Assembly (NCBI RefSeq): GCF_021233355.1
Contig: NZ_CP089507.1
Span: 2,605,001-2,669,000 of the forward strand
Reading direction: 5' to 3'
DNA length: 64,000 bases
Source of the DNA: Luteimonas fraxinea
Lineage (GTDB): Bacteria; Pseudomonadota; Gammaproteobacteria; Xanthomonadales; Xanthomonadaceae
Shown here: positions 27,099-36,371 of the stretch, piece after piece
Layout of the letters: the number at the start of each line of letters is the position of its first letter
Position numbering within the stretch: position 1 is the first letter of the stretch
The notes under the pieces: model-generated
Databases searched by the model: none
What the model was told of the DNA's origin: nothing
The model's input: only the letters and a program-made list of their open reading frames with translations
Made by a program: the position numbers and the translations under genes

Positions 27099-28208
27099 TC
27101 AGTGGTCGGTGCCGAATACGTCCGCGTAGGGATCGTGGCTGCCGGAGCCGCCTTCCGACAGCCGGAACTTGAGGTCCAGGCCATCGCGTGAGTCGGCGGC
27201 GCGCAGCGCGGTCTCGCGATCGATCCGGCCTTCCCGGTGCAGCCGGAACAGGCACTTGTCGAAGGTTTCGACGCCGTCCTCCAGCGAATCCTCCATCGCC
27301 TGCTTGATCTCGTGCACCTGGCCGCGGCGCAGCAGGTCGCGGATCATCGGCGTGTTGAGCAGGACCTCGGTCGCCGGCAGGCGGCGGCCGTCGTTGCCGG
27401 CCACCAGACGTTGCGAGACCACCGCGCGCAGATTCAGCGCGAGATTCATCAGCACGTTCTTGTGCGCGGCTTCGGGGAAGAAGTTGAGGATGCGCTCGAT
27501 GGTCTGGTCGGCGTTGTTGGAGTGCAGCGTCGCCAGGCAGATGTGGCCGGTCTCGGCGAAGGAGATCGCCGCTTCCATCGTCGTCGCGTCCAGGATCTCG
27601 CCGATCAGGATGACGTCCGGCGCCTCGCGCATCGCGTTCTTCAGCGCGTTGTGGAAGGTCAGCGTGTCCAGCCCGACTTCGCGCTGGTTGACCAGCGATT
27701 TCTTGTGCCGATGCAGGTACTCGATCGGATCCTCGATGGTGAGGATGTGGCCCGAGGTGCTGGCATTGCGGTAGTCGATCATCGAGGCCAGCGTGGTCGA
27801 CTTGCCCGAGCCGGTGGAACCGACGATCAGCACCAGGCCGCGCGGCGCCATGATGATGTCCTTGAGCACCTGCGGCAGCTGCAGCTCTTCGATGCTCGGG
27901 ATGTTGCTGCGGATCGCGCGGATCACCATGCCCGTCTCGCCGCGCTGCTTGAACACGTTGACGCGGAAGCGCCCGGCGTCCTGCAGCGAGTAGGCCATGT
28001 TGAGCTCGAAATCGCGCTCGAACTGCTGGATCTGGCTCTCGTCCATCAGCGAATACGCGATCTTGCGGACCATGCCGGGCGGCAGGCCCGTGCTGCCCAG
28101 CGGATACAGCTTGCCTTCGACCTTGATGTACACCGGCGCGCCGGTGCTCAGGAACATGTCGGACGCATTTTTCTCGGTCATCAGCTTCAGGAAGTAGCCG
28201 ATATCCAT
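27099..28208 (-). CDS. pilU: Type IV pilus retraction ATPase-like protein PilU
   Basis: A 369-residue PilT/PilU family hexameric ATPase for twitching motility. Walker A GSTGSGKST at 130-138; Walker B region DVILIGEILDATTM at 198-211; His-box AETGHICLATLHSNN. In most PilT/PilU proteins the Walker-B segment reads GE(I/L/M)RD; here Leu206 replaces that arginine. The C-terminal extension ending DPYADVFGTDH resembles PilU rather than PilT. The start at 28208 has GGGGAG seven bases upstream. PilT is not in the window. Confidence 0.92.
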   Translation of the reverse strand: MDIGYFLKLMTEKNASDMFLSTGAPVYIKVEGKLYPLGSTGLPPGMVRKIAYSLMDESQIQQFERDFELNMAYSLQDAGRFRVNVFKQRGETGMVIRAIRSNIPSIEELQLPQVLKDIIMAPRGLVLIVGSTGSGKSTTLASMIDYRNASTSGHILTIEDPIEYLHRHKKSLVNQREVGLDTLTFHNALKNAMREAPDVILIGEILDATTMEAAISFAETGHICLATLHSNNADQTIERILNFFPEAAHKNVLMNLALNLRAVVSQRLVAGNDGRRLPATEVLLNTPMIRDLLRRGQVHEIKQAMEDSLEDGVETFDKCLFRLHREGRIDRETALRAADSRDGLDLKFRLSEGGSGSHDPYADVFGTDH

Positions 28209-28302
28209 GTACGAACTCCCCAACGTGCCGCCGGTCTGCGTTGCGCATCCGGCTGCGGCTGACCACAATGATCCGGATAAAGCGTCCGGGCACGATTCCT
28301 CG

Positions 28303-28683
28303 ATGAACACAAGCTTCGCATACATCCGTCCAATGCTGCAGGGCCTCGCGCTCGCAGGTGTGCTGGCGCTGACCGGCTGCGCGAGTACGCCGCCGCCGAC
28401 CGAGGAACTCGCCGCCGCGCAGCTGTCGATCGCACGTGCTGGCGACGCCGATGCCGACCAGTACGCGCCCACCGACATTACCCAGGCGCGTCGCGCGCTG
28501 TCGCAGGCGCAGGCCGCGATGGGCATGGACCGCGCCGACGAAGCACGCACGCTGGCGCTGTCGGCCAGCGCGCTCGCCGACCTCGCGCACGCCCGCGCCC
28601 GTCAGGCGGAAACCGAATCTGAACTGTCCGCACGCCGGGCCGAGATCACCAACTTGCGCCAGCGGCTGCAGGTGGAGGAATGA
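28303..28683 (+). CDS. DUF4398-type lipoprotein
   Basis: A 126-residue predicted lipoprotein. The signal peptide ends in LAGVLALTGC (lipobox LTGC, Cys about residue 26). The mature part is helical, with ARRALSQAQAAM and an Ala/Arg/Glu-rich coiled coil, typical of DUF4398 proteins often linked to OmpA-like proteins. A later ATG (11 codons on) is an alternative start. It overlaps the next gene (ATGA), so the two are a pair. Confidence 0.82.
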   Translation: MNTSFAYIRPMLQGLALAGVLALTGCASTPPPTEELAAAQLSIARAGDADADQYAPTDITQARRALSQAQAAMGMDRADEARTLALSASALADLAHARARQAETESELSARRAEITNLRQRLQVEE

Positions 28684-29273
28684 GCACGATGCGATCGATG
28701 ACGCCCTACGCCTTGGCGCTCGCGCTGCTGGTGCCGTTCGCCGCCAGCGCCCAGTCCACGCCGGAAGGCGAGGCCGCACTTCTGCAGCAGCGACTGCAGG
28801 CGATCGATTCGAATCCCGACACGGCCGGCACCGCTGCCTATGAGCGGCTGCAAGCACGCCAGTCCCTGGCAGCGCTGACCACGGTCCGCAGCAACCAGCG
28901 GGCCGCAGCCTTGCAGATCGCGCAGTGGCGCGTGGAGACGGCCGAACTGGCTGCGCGCACCGAGGCCACGCGTCGCGAGCTCACCCAGCTCGAGCGCGAG
29001 CGTAGTGCGCTGATCGTCGAGGCCAGCCGCGCGGACGCCGTGCGCGCCCGCCAGGAAGCCGAGCGCCTGCGCATCCAGGCGCAGATCCAGATCGAGGAAG
29101 CCGCGCGCCTGCGTCTGGCGGCCGAGGAAGAAACCACCGCCCGTCAGCAGGCCGAGACCGTGCTGCAGGGCGTGGCCAGTGGCGAGGCCGCAAAGCTGCG
29201 TGCCGCTCGCCAGCGCGATGCCGAACTGCGTCGCCGCGAGGCCGAGCTGCTCAAGAGTCTCGAGCAGCCCTGA
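28680..29273 (+). CDS. Periplasmic coiled-coil protein, partner of the DUF4398 lipoprotein
   Basis: A 197-residue protein with signal peptide MSTMRSMTPYALALALLVPF and likely cleavage after ASA. The rest is almost entirely helical and rich in Glu, Arg, Ala and Gln (RQEAERLRIQAQIQIEEAARL), predicted to form a long coiled coil. Related pairs carry a C-terminal OmpA peptidoglycan-binding domain, but none is visible here. The ATG at 28680 has GGAGG directly upstream. Function unknown. Confidence 0.75.
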   Translation: MSTMRSMTPYALALALLVPFAASAQSTPEGEAALLQQRLQAIDSNPDTAGTAAYERLQARQSLAALTTVRSNQRAAALQIAQWRVETAELAARTEATRRELTQLERERSALIVEASRADAVRARQEAERLRIQAQIQIEEAARLRLAAEEETTARQQAETVLQGVASGEAAKLRAARQRDAELRRREAELLKSLEQP

Positions 29274-29743
29274 TGGCGGTGGCCGGCGTGCGCCGGCCCG
29301 CCCGCGCACTGCACGCCGACGTGCGGCAGTGCGCCGTCCGACGAATAGTTGTTAGTTTTTCGTCAGACTGAATCCAATTGAAATCAATCACTTAAGAGCG
29401 TTTCCGGCCGTGCGCCGCGTCGTGGCGCGGTTCGTCGATGAGACGGCTGTAAGCGTTTTCGCGTTTGACTGGGCGCCTGACACGCAATCGGGTTTTTCGC
29501 CCTTGTAGGCCCCTGATCCGAGGAGTAGGGTCGGTTGTCCGGGTGGCACCGATTCCTTCCGCCATCCGGTCACTGAGCCAGGCCGATGACCGAGATGATC
29601 CCCCACGAGGTCCCCGTATTCCGTCCGCAGGGCGGCGACGGCGACCTGATCGGATCGTCCGCCCCACGTTCCTGGATGCAGCCCACGTAACGCCCCGCCC
29701 GTCGCCGGTCGGGGCGTTCGTATTTTCCAGTCAGGAGGATTCC
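29274..29743 (+). other. 470-bp intergenic region, possible untranslated RNA or long leader
   Basis: It lies between the coiled-coil gene and ydcH with no credible ORF. An AT-rich patch (about 29341-29400) stands out in the GC-rich background and could hold a promoter. The following 280 bp are GC-rich and end in a terminator-like hairpin. I do not recognise a known RNA family. Confidence 0.3.
29689..29726 (+). terminator. Terminator-like hairpin just before ydcH
   Basis: The stem AACGCCCCG (29689-29697) pairs with CGGGGCGTT (29710-29718) around a 12-nt loop, followed by CGTATTTT. It lies 15 bp before the ydcH Shine-Dalgarno, so it either ends an upstream RNA or attenuates ydcH. Confidence 0.55.
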
Positions 29744-29965
29744 ATGTTCGAAGCGCAATCGCAGACCGAACTCGAAGAGATCATGAAAGGAAACGTCGAG
29801 TTCCGGCAGCTCTACTACCGGCACAAAGAGCTGGACAAGAAGGTGCTGAACGCAGAGCTCGGCGTGTTCGCCGTCGATGAGACCACGCTGTCGCAGATGA
29901 AGCGCGAAAAGCTCGCGGCAAAGGATCGCCTGACCCAGATGTACGACCAGATGCAGAAACACTAG
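29744..29965 (+). CDS. ydcH: YdcH/DUF465 family protein
   Basis: A 73-residue, charged helical protein (MFEAQSQTELEEIMKGNVEF...) of the YdcH/DUF465 family; about 70 residues is its usual size. An AGGAGG Shine-Dalgarno lies at 29733-29738, fixing the start and excluding the longer frame upstream. Function unknown; homologues are small cytoplasmic helical hairpins. Confidence 0.9.
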   Translation: MFEAQSQTELEEIMKGNVEFRQLYYRHKELDKKVLNAELGVFAVDETTLSQMKREKLAAKDRLTQMYDQMQKH

Positions 29966-30074
29966 GTTCGTCTGTCGCGGGCGGTGGTGGCCATCCTCGT
30001 CGGTTGCCATCGCCCGCGAATGTTGTCCGCGGATGCGATAATCGCGATCTGTCTCGCTGCAACCCGGACCTGCA

Positions 30075-31451
<1,377 letters not shown>

Positions 31452-31503
31452 CGCCTACGCGTTGATCGCCGCGGCTCTGAACCTGTCGTTCAGGGCTGCT
31501 GGC

Positions 31504-31509
31504 TAGAAT
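31504..31509 (+). promoter_or_regulatory. Candidate -10 box of the metB-like gene
   Basis: TAGAAT lies 24 nt before the ATG at 31534, with an AGGAAG ribosome-binding site between. No clear -35 box. Confidence 0.35.
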
Positions 31510-31533
31510 CTCCCGTCCTTTCAGGAAGCTGTC

Positions 31534-32715
31534 ATGTCCGAATCCAGTTCCCGGCATCGCGATTACGCGCTGGCCACGTTGGCGATCCACGCCGGCCAAT
31601 CGCCCGATCCCTCGACGGGCGCGGTGATGCCGCCGATCTACGCGACCTCGACCTACGCCCAGTCCAGCCCGGGCGAGCACCAGGGTTTCGAGTACTCGCG
31701 CACCCACAACCCGACGCGCTTCGCCTACGAGCGCTGCGTGGCGGGCCTGGAAGGCGGCACGCGCGGCTTCGCGTTCGCCTCCGGCATGGCCGCTACCGCG
31801 ACCCTGCTGGAACTGCTCGACAGCGGCGATCATGTCATCGCGATGGACGACCTCTACGGCGGTAGCTACCGCCTGTTCGAGCGCGTGCGCACGCGCAGCG
31901 CCGGTCTGTCCTTCAGCTATGTTGACATGACCGACCCGTCTACGTTCGAAGCCGCGATCACGGAGAAGACGAAGCTGGTCTGGATCGAGACCCCGACCAA
32001 CCCGATGTTGAAGATTGTCGACATCCGGGCGATCGCGGACCTCGCCCACAAGCATGGCCTGATCGTCGTCGTCGACAACACTTTCGCCTCGCCGATCCTG
32101 CAGCGCCCGATCGAGCACGGCGCCGACATCGTCATGCACTCGGCCACCAAGTACCTCAATGGCCACTCCGACATGGTCGGCGGCATGCTGGTGGTCGGCG
32201 ACAACGCCGAACTCGCCGAGCAGCTGGCGTTCCTGCAGAACTCCGCAGGCGCAGTGCAGGGCCCCTTCGACAGCTTCCTCGCGCTGCGCGGTCTCAAGAC
32301 CTTGCACCTGCGCATGAAGGCTCACTGCGAGAATGCACAGGCCCTGGCGGAGTTCCTCGACGCACATCCTGCCATCGAGCAGGTGATCTACCCCGGCCTC
32401 GCCTCGCACCCGCAGCACGCACTCGCCAAGCGCCAGATGGACGGCTTCGGCGGCATCATCTCGGTCCGCATCAAGGGCGGCTACGAGGCGGCGAAGCGGT
32501 TCTGCGAGCGCACCGAACTGTTCACGCTCGCCGAATCGCTCGGTGGTGTGGAGAGCCTGGTCAACCATCCGGCGGTGATGACGCATGCGTCGGTGCCGGC
32601 GGAGCGGCGTGCCGAGTTGGGGATGCATGATGATCTGGTGCGGTTGAGCGTGGGGGTGGAGGCGCTCGAAGACCTTCGCTCCGACGTGACCTCTGCCCTT
32701 GCCGCTGAAGAATAA
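31534..32715 (+). CDS. metB: Cystathionine gamma-synthase/gamma-lyase family PLP enzyme
   Basis: A 393-residue Cys/Met-metabolism enzyme. PLP lysine is Lys206 in MHSATKYLNGHSD. Other hallmarks are YSRTHNPTRFAYE, SGMAATATLLELL, WIETPTNPMLKIVDI and the C-terminal SLGGVESLVNHPAVMTHAS. Sequence alone does not separate gamma-synthase from gamma-lyase; next to cbs, the lyase direction (cystathionine to cysteine) is plausible. In Xanthomonas this gene marks one border of the LPS O-antigen locus, which begins directly after it. Confidence 0.92.
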   Translation: MSESSSRHRDYALATLAIHAGQSPDPSTGAVMPPIYATSTYAQSSPGEHQGFEYSRTHNPTRFAYERCVAGLEGGTRGFAFASGMAATATLLELLDSGDHVIAMDDLYGGSYRLFERVRTRSAGLSFSYVDMTDPSTFEAAITEKTKLVWIETPTNPMLKIVDIRAIADLAHKHGLIVVVDNTFASPILQRPIEHGADIVMHSATKYLNGHSDMVGGMLVVGDNAELAEQLAFLQNSAGAVQGPFDSFLALRGLKTLHLRMKAHCENAQALAEFLDAHPAIEQVIYPGLASHPQHALAKRQMDGFGGIISVRIKGGYEAAKRFCERTELFTLAESLGGVESLVNHPAVMTHASVPAERRAELGMHDDLVRLSVGVEALEDLRSDVTSALAAEE

Positions 32716-33088
32716 TCGGTTGAGGCCAGCCGTGATCTTTCTCGGAGCTTCGTCGCGCCTGTTGTCGTCAATCAGTCTCGGTGTAATCGAATTGTTGGCA
32801 CGCGTCCGGCAAGTAATGGCGCTCTCGGGGCCGAAGAAATTGATCCCCGGATCCATGTCGGACGTTTTCTTACATTGGCACCGGACCGCGGAAACGCAGA
32901 TATAACTCGCCATTGGTCATCACGTTAGCGACGACAATCGGCATCCGGCTCTCTGGTGTCATGACTCCGACGGCTCGCTGGAACGCAGAATAATCGGTGA
33001 GCAAACCAGCAGGCATTGTTCCGGATGCGTCTCTCTCAGGGCGCTGATAAATGCGCTACTTACTTACGAATCCAACCTGGATGCATCA
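32716..33088 (+). other. 373-bp intergenic region at the left border of the O-antigen locus
   Basis: No gene is supported here. Base composition is visibly less GC-rich than on the left. A possible promoter is TTGGCA (32875-32880) with TATAAC (32901-32906), but the 20-bp spacer is long. No JUMPstart element was recognised. This gap probably carries the promoter of the plus-strand polysaccharide operon. Confidence 0.4.
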
Positions 33089-33883
33089 ATGAACACTTGG
33101 GCGGTCGCGGTTTACCGGTACCGGCACTTCGTCATGTCGTCGATCGTGAACGACATCAAGGCGCGCTTCGCTCGGAGCCGGTTGGGTGCACTCTGGGTCA
33201 TTTTGCAGCCTCTGGCGCAGGTCGCGATCTTCGCGATCGTGCTGTCGGAGGTGCTCGCGGCAAGGCTGCCCGGTGTCGAAAGCAAATTCGCCTTCGCGAT
33301 TTACCTCACCGCAGGTCTGATGGCCTGGTCGTTGTTCTCGGAGATCGTCGTGCGATCCTCGACGGTGTTCATCGACAACGCGAATCTGTTGAAGAAGATC
33401 TCGTTCCCCCGTGTGTGCCTCCCGGTTGTGGTGGCAGGCAGCTCGCTGGTGAACAACGCGATGCTTTTCGTCGCCATCCTTGTGGTCTTCGCACTGCTGG
33501 GCCATTGGGCGGGGATCGCGATCGTGTATCTGCCCGTGCTTGTGGCAGTGACCACGCTGTTCGCAATGGGGCTGGGGCTGTTGCTGGGCGTACTCAATGT
33601 GTTCGTTCGGGATGTCGGGCAGATCACAGGTGTCGTGATCCAGTTGTGGTTCTGGCTGACGCCGATCGTTTACCCGGCGAACATCATTCCCGAGCGATTC
33701 CGCAAGTTCGTTGAGCTCAACCCGATGACCCATGTCGTAGAGGGCTACCAGAACGTGCTGTTGAGAAACGAAGCGCCGAATTTCTCGGGCCTGCTGTTGC
33801 CGCTTGCTCTGGGCGTCTTGCTGATGATGGTCGCGTTCGTGCTCTTCAGACGCGCCTCTGCGGAAATGGTGGACGTGCTATGA
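33089..33883 (+). CDS. wzm: O-antigen ABC transporter permease (Wzm)
   Basis: A 264-residue ABC-2 type permease with six predicted helices. The amphipathic N-terminus contains SIVNDIKARFARSRLGALWV and the late segment reads GVVIQLWFWLTPIVYP, both usual for polysaccharide exporters. It forms the membrane channel exporting undecaprenyl-diphosphate-linked O-antigen. It overlaps wzt by 4 bp. Confidence 0.95.
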   Translation: MNTWAVAVYRYRHFVMSSIVNDIKARFARSRLGALWVILQPLAQVAIFAIVLSEVLAARLPGVESKFAFAIYLTAGLMAWSLFSEIVVRSSTVFIDNANLLKKISFPRVCLPVVVAGSSLVNNAMLFVAILVVFALLGHWAGIAIVYLPVLVAVTTLFAMGLGLLLGVLNVFVRDVGQITGVVIQLWFWLTPIVYPANIIPERFRKFVELNPMTHVVEGYQNVLLRNEAPNFSGLLLPLALGVLLMMVAFVLFRRASAEMVDVL

Positions 33884-35106
33884 GCGAAGTCATCCTCAGC
33901 GTCGAGTCGGTCGGCAAATCGTTTCGTCAATATGGATCCGAGCTCCAGCGGATGGCGGGTTGGTTCGGGATTCGTGTCGGCCACGTCGAAGAGAACTGGG
34001 TGCTCCGGCATATCTCGTTCAAGCTGCGCCGAGGCGAGGCCGTCGGTATCGTCGGCCAGAACGGCGCGGGCAAGAGCACTTTGCTCAAACTCATCGTCGG
34101 CACGATGCGACCGACGGAAGGTCATGTCGCCAGCCACTGCCGCATCAGCGCCATTCTGGAACTCGGGATGGGGTTCAATCCGGATCTGACGGGGCGCGAG
34201 AACGTACGGCACTCCGCTGGTCTGATGGGATATCAGCCGGATCAGGTCGAAGCCGCCATGCCGGATATCGAGGCATTCGCAGAAATCGGCGCGTATTTCG
34301 ACGAGCCGGTTCGCATCTATTCGACGGGCATGCAGATGCGCGTCGCGTTTGCTGTCGCAACTGCATTCCGTCCTGATGTCCTCATCGTCGACGAAGCACT
34401 GTCCGTCGGTGATGCGTACTTTCAACACAAGAGCTTCGACCGGATCCGGCAGTTCCAGCAGGAAGGCACGTCGCTGCTGATCGTGTCCCACGACAAATCC
34501 GCCGTGCAGGGCCTCTGCAGTCGAGCCATCCTGCTCGATGGCGGCCACATCGTGAAGGATGGCGCGCCAGACGAGGTGATGGATCTCTACAACGCGCTGA
34601 TCGCGGAACGGGAGAACAAGACCGTCCGCGTGGGGCAGTTGGGAGACGGTAAATCCCAGGTGATTTCCGGGACGGGCGAGGTGGTCGTGGACCGCATCGA
34701 GCTGTTGAACGAAGCGGGCGAGCCGGTCGAGTTCGTGGGTGTCGGTGATCGCATTCGCCTGCGTGTGAGCGCAGTCGCAAGCGCCGCGATCCCGAGGCTC
34801 GTGTTCGGTTACATGATCAAGGATCGTCTCGGGCAGTCGATCTACGGCACCAACACGCACCACACCGAACAGCCGCTCGAGGCGATCCAGGCGGGTGCAA
34901 CTGTCGAGTTCCTTGTGGATTTCGACGTGATCATCGGTCCCGGTACTTATTCGATCTCGACGGCGCTGGTCAGCACCGAAACGCATCTCGTCAACAATTA
35001 CGAGTGGCGTGACCTCGCGCTCGTGTTCACGGTGGTCAACATGCACCATCCGTTCTTCATCGGAAGTACGTGGATGCAGCCCAGCATCACGGTGGAGCAG
35101 CGATGA
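33880..35106 (+). CDS. wzt: O-antigen ABC transporter ATPase with carbohydrate-binding domain (Wzt)
   Basis: A 408-residue protein. ATPase domain (1-about 245): Walker A GQNGAGKST at 59-67, a signature that reads YSTGMQMRVAF (147-157) instead of LSGGQ as in polysaccharide exporters, Walker B VLIVDE at 167-172, His204. The C-terminal domain (about 260-408) is the beta-sandwich that recognises the finished glycan end in Wzt proteins. Its presence suggests substrate-selective export, often coupled to a terminal modification such as methylation. Confidence 0.95.
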   Translation: MSEVILSVESVGKSFRQYGSELQRMAGWFGIRVGHVEENWVLRHISFKLRRGEAVGIVGQNGAGKSTLLKLIVGTMRPTEGHVASHCRISAILELGMGFNPDLTGRENVRHSAGLMGYQPDQVEAAMPDIEAFAEIGAYFDEPVRIYSTGMQMRVAFAVATAFRPDVLIVDEALSVGDAYFQHKSFDRIRQFQQEGTSLLIVSHDKSAVQGLCSRAILLDGGHIVKDGAPDEVMDLYNALIAERENKTVRVGQLGDGKSQVISGTGEVVVDRIELLNEAGEPVEFVGVGDRIRLRVSAVASAAIPRLVFGYMIKDRLGQSIYGTNTHHTEQPLEAIQAGATVEFLVDFDVIIGPGTYSISTALVSTETHLVNNYEWRDLALVFTVVNMHHPFFIGSTWMQPSITVEQR

Positions 35107-36371
35107 CGTTCGTCAGCTATGCGCAGAATTTCGAGGACCTGATGCTGCACAGGGCCTTGGGCGACATCGAGAACGGGTTCTATGTCGATGTGGGTGCGCA
35201 GCACGCGGTCCGAGATTCGGTGACGGCCGTGTTCTATGCACGTGGCTGGAGCGGCATCAACATCGAACCAATTCCGAAGTGGAAGCGACTGCTGGACCGA
35301 CTGCGCCCGCGCGACATCAATTTGCAGCTGGCCGTCGACCCGCGAGCCGACGAGCTGGAGATCTACGAAGTTCCCGGCGGGCTGTCTACGGTGGTGCGGG
35401 CCTACGCCGACGGCCATCGTGCGCAAGGCAAGTCCGTGCGGCCCCGGCGCGTGGCCGCCGCCCGGCTCGACGCGATTCTCGACGCCCATGCCGGCCCGGA
35501 CATCCATTTTCTCAAGATCGATGTCGAAGGTGCCGAGCGCGCTGTGCTCGAGAGTCTGTCGTTGGAGCGGTTCCGCCCCTGGATCCTGGTCATCGAAGCG
35601 ACCCGGCCGGGAACGCCTGAGGTGGCGCTGCACGAGTGGGAGCCGCTCGTGACCGGTGCCGGCTACCAGCGTGTCTACTGGGACGGGCTGAACGTGTTCT
35701 ACATTGCCGACGAACACATGTCGCGGGCGGTCGCATTCGCGTCCCCTCCCAATGTATTCGACTCGGTGCAGCATGCGGAGACGATCCGGACCATCACCCG
35801 TTTCGCGCGCCGTGCAGAGATTGCGAAACACCGACGCGCCGGCACTGAGCGCGCACTCGACACCACCGCGCTGGAGCTCGTCCGAGCGCGCGATCAAGTC
35901 TGTGAGTTGGAGGCCTGGAACTCCGATCTGGTGCAGCAGGGACGTCGCGCACTCGCGCTGCGGCATCAGCAGGCCAGCGAGGTCACGATGCTGAGAGCCC
36001 AAGCTGGCAGAATCGGCGCGCTCGAACACGAACTCTCGACGCTCCGCGGCAGTTCCTCTTGGCTGCTGACGGCGCCGCTGCGGCTGGCAGTCAGCGTGCT
36101 GCGGCGTGAAGTAGGTCTGGTCGATGCGGCAAAGAGATCGGTGCGCGGCGTGGTCAGGCTCGTCTGGTCGCGTATCCGCCATCGGACTGCCTTGGCGCAG
36201 CGCCTGCAACGCATGGCCGGCGTCCACCCCAGAGTGTTCCGCTGGCTGCAGCACGCTGCGACGCAGGGGCAGCCGGGTGCCGGGGACCATCCGACGTTCG
36301 AGGGGCTGAGTGCGGATGCGCGGCTCGTGTTCCAGCGTCTGCAGACGCAATCGGTCTCGGGGCGCGCCTGA
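35103..36371 (+). CDS. FkbM-family methyltransferase with C-terminal coiled coil
   Basis: A 422-residue protein. Residues 1-about 215 are an FkbM SAM-dependent methyltransferase: FYVDVGAQHAVRDSVT (27-42), INIEPIPKW and FLKIDVEGAERAVLE. Residues about 225-320 are charged and helical, likely a coiled coil, ending in the segment LRGSSSWLLTAPLRLAV, a motif seen at the tail of many surface-polysaccharide proteins. The remaining C-terminus is basic. With a CBD-carrying Wzt, a role in methylating or capping the chain end is a reasonable inference. Overlaps wzt by 4 bp. Confidence 0.85.
   Translation: MTFVSYAQNFEDLMLHRALGDIENGFYVDVGAQHAVRDSVTAVFYARGWSGINIEPIPKWKRLLDRLRPRDINLQLAVDPRADELEIYEVPGGLSTVVRAYADGHRAQGKSVRPRRVAAARLDAILDAHAGPDIHFLKIDVEGAERAVLESLSLERFRPWILVIEATRPGTPEVALHEWEPLVTGAGYQRVYWDGLNVFYIADEHMSRAVAFASPPNVFDSVQHAETIRTITRFARRAEIAKHRRAGTERALDTTALELVRARDQVCELEAWNSDLVQQGRRALALRHQQASEVTMLRAQAGRIGALEHELSTLRGSSSWLLTAPLRLAVSVLRREVGLVDAAKRSVRGVVRLVWSRIRHRTALAQRLQRMAGVHPRVFRWLQHAATQGQPGAGDHPTFEGLSADARLVFQRLQTQSVSGRA

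Noticed and set aside
32699..32905. Small ORF in the gap between metB and wzm
   Set aside because: No ribosome-binding site, start lies inside metB, and no recognisable features.
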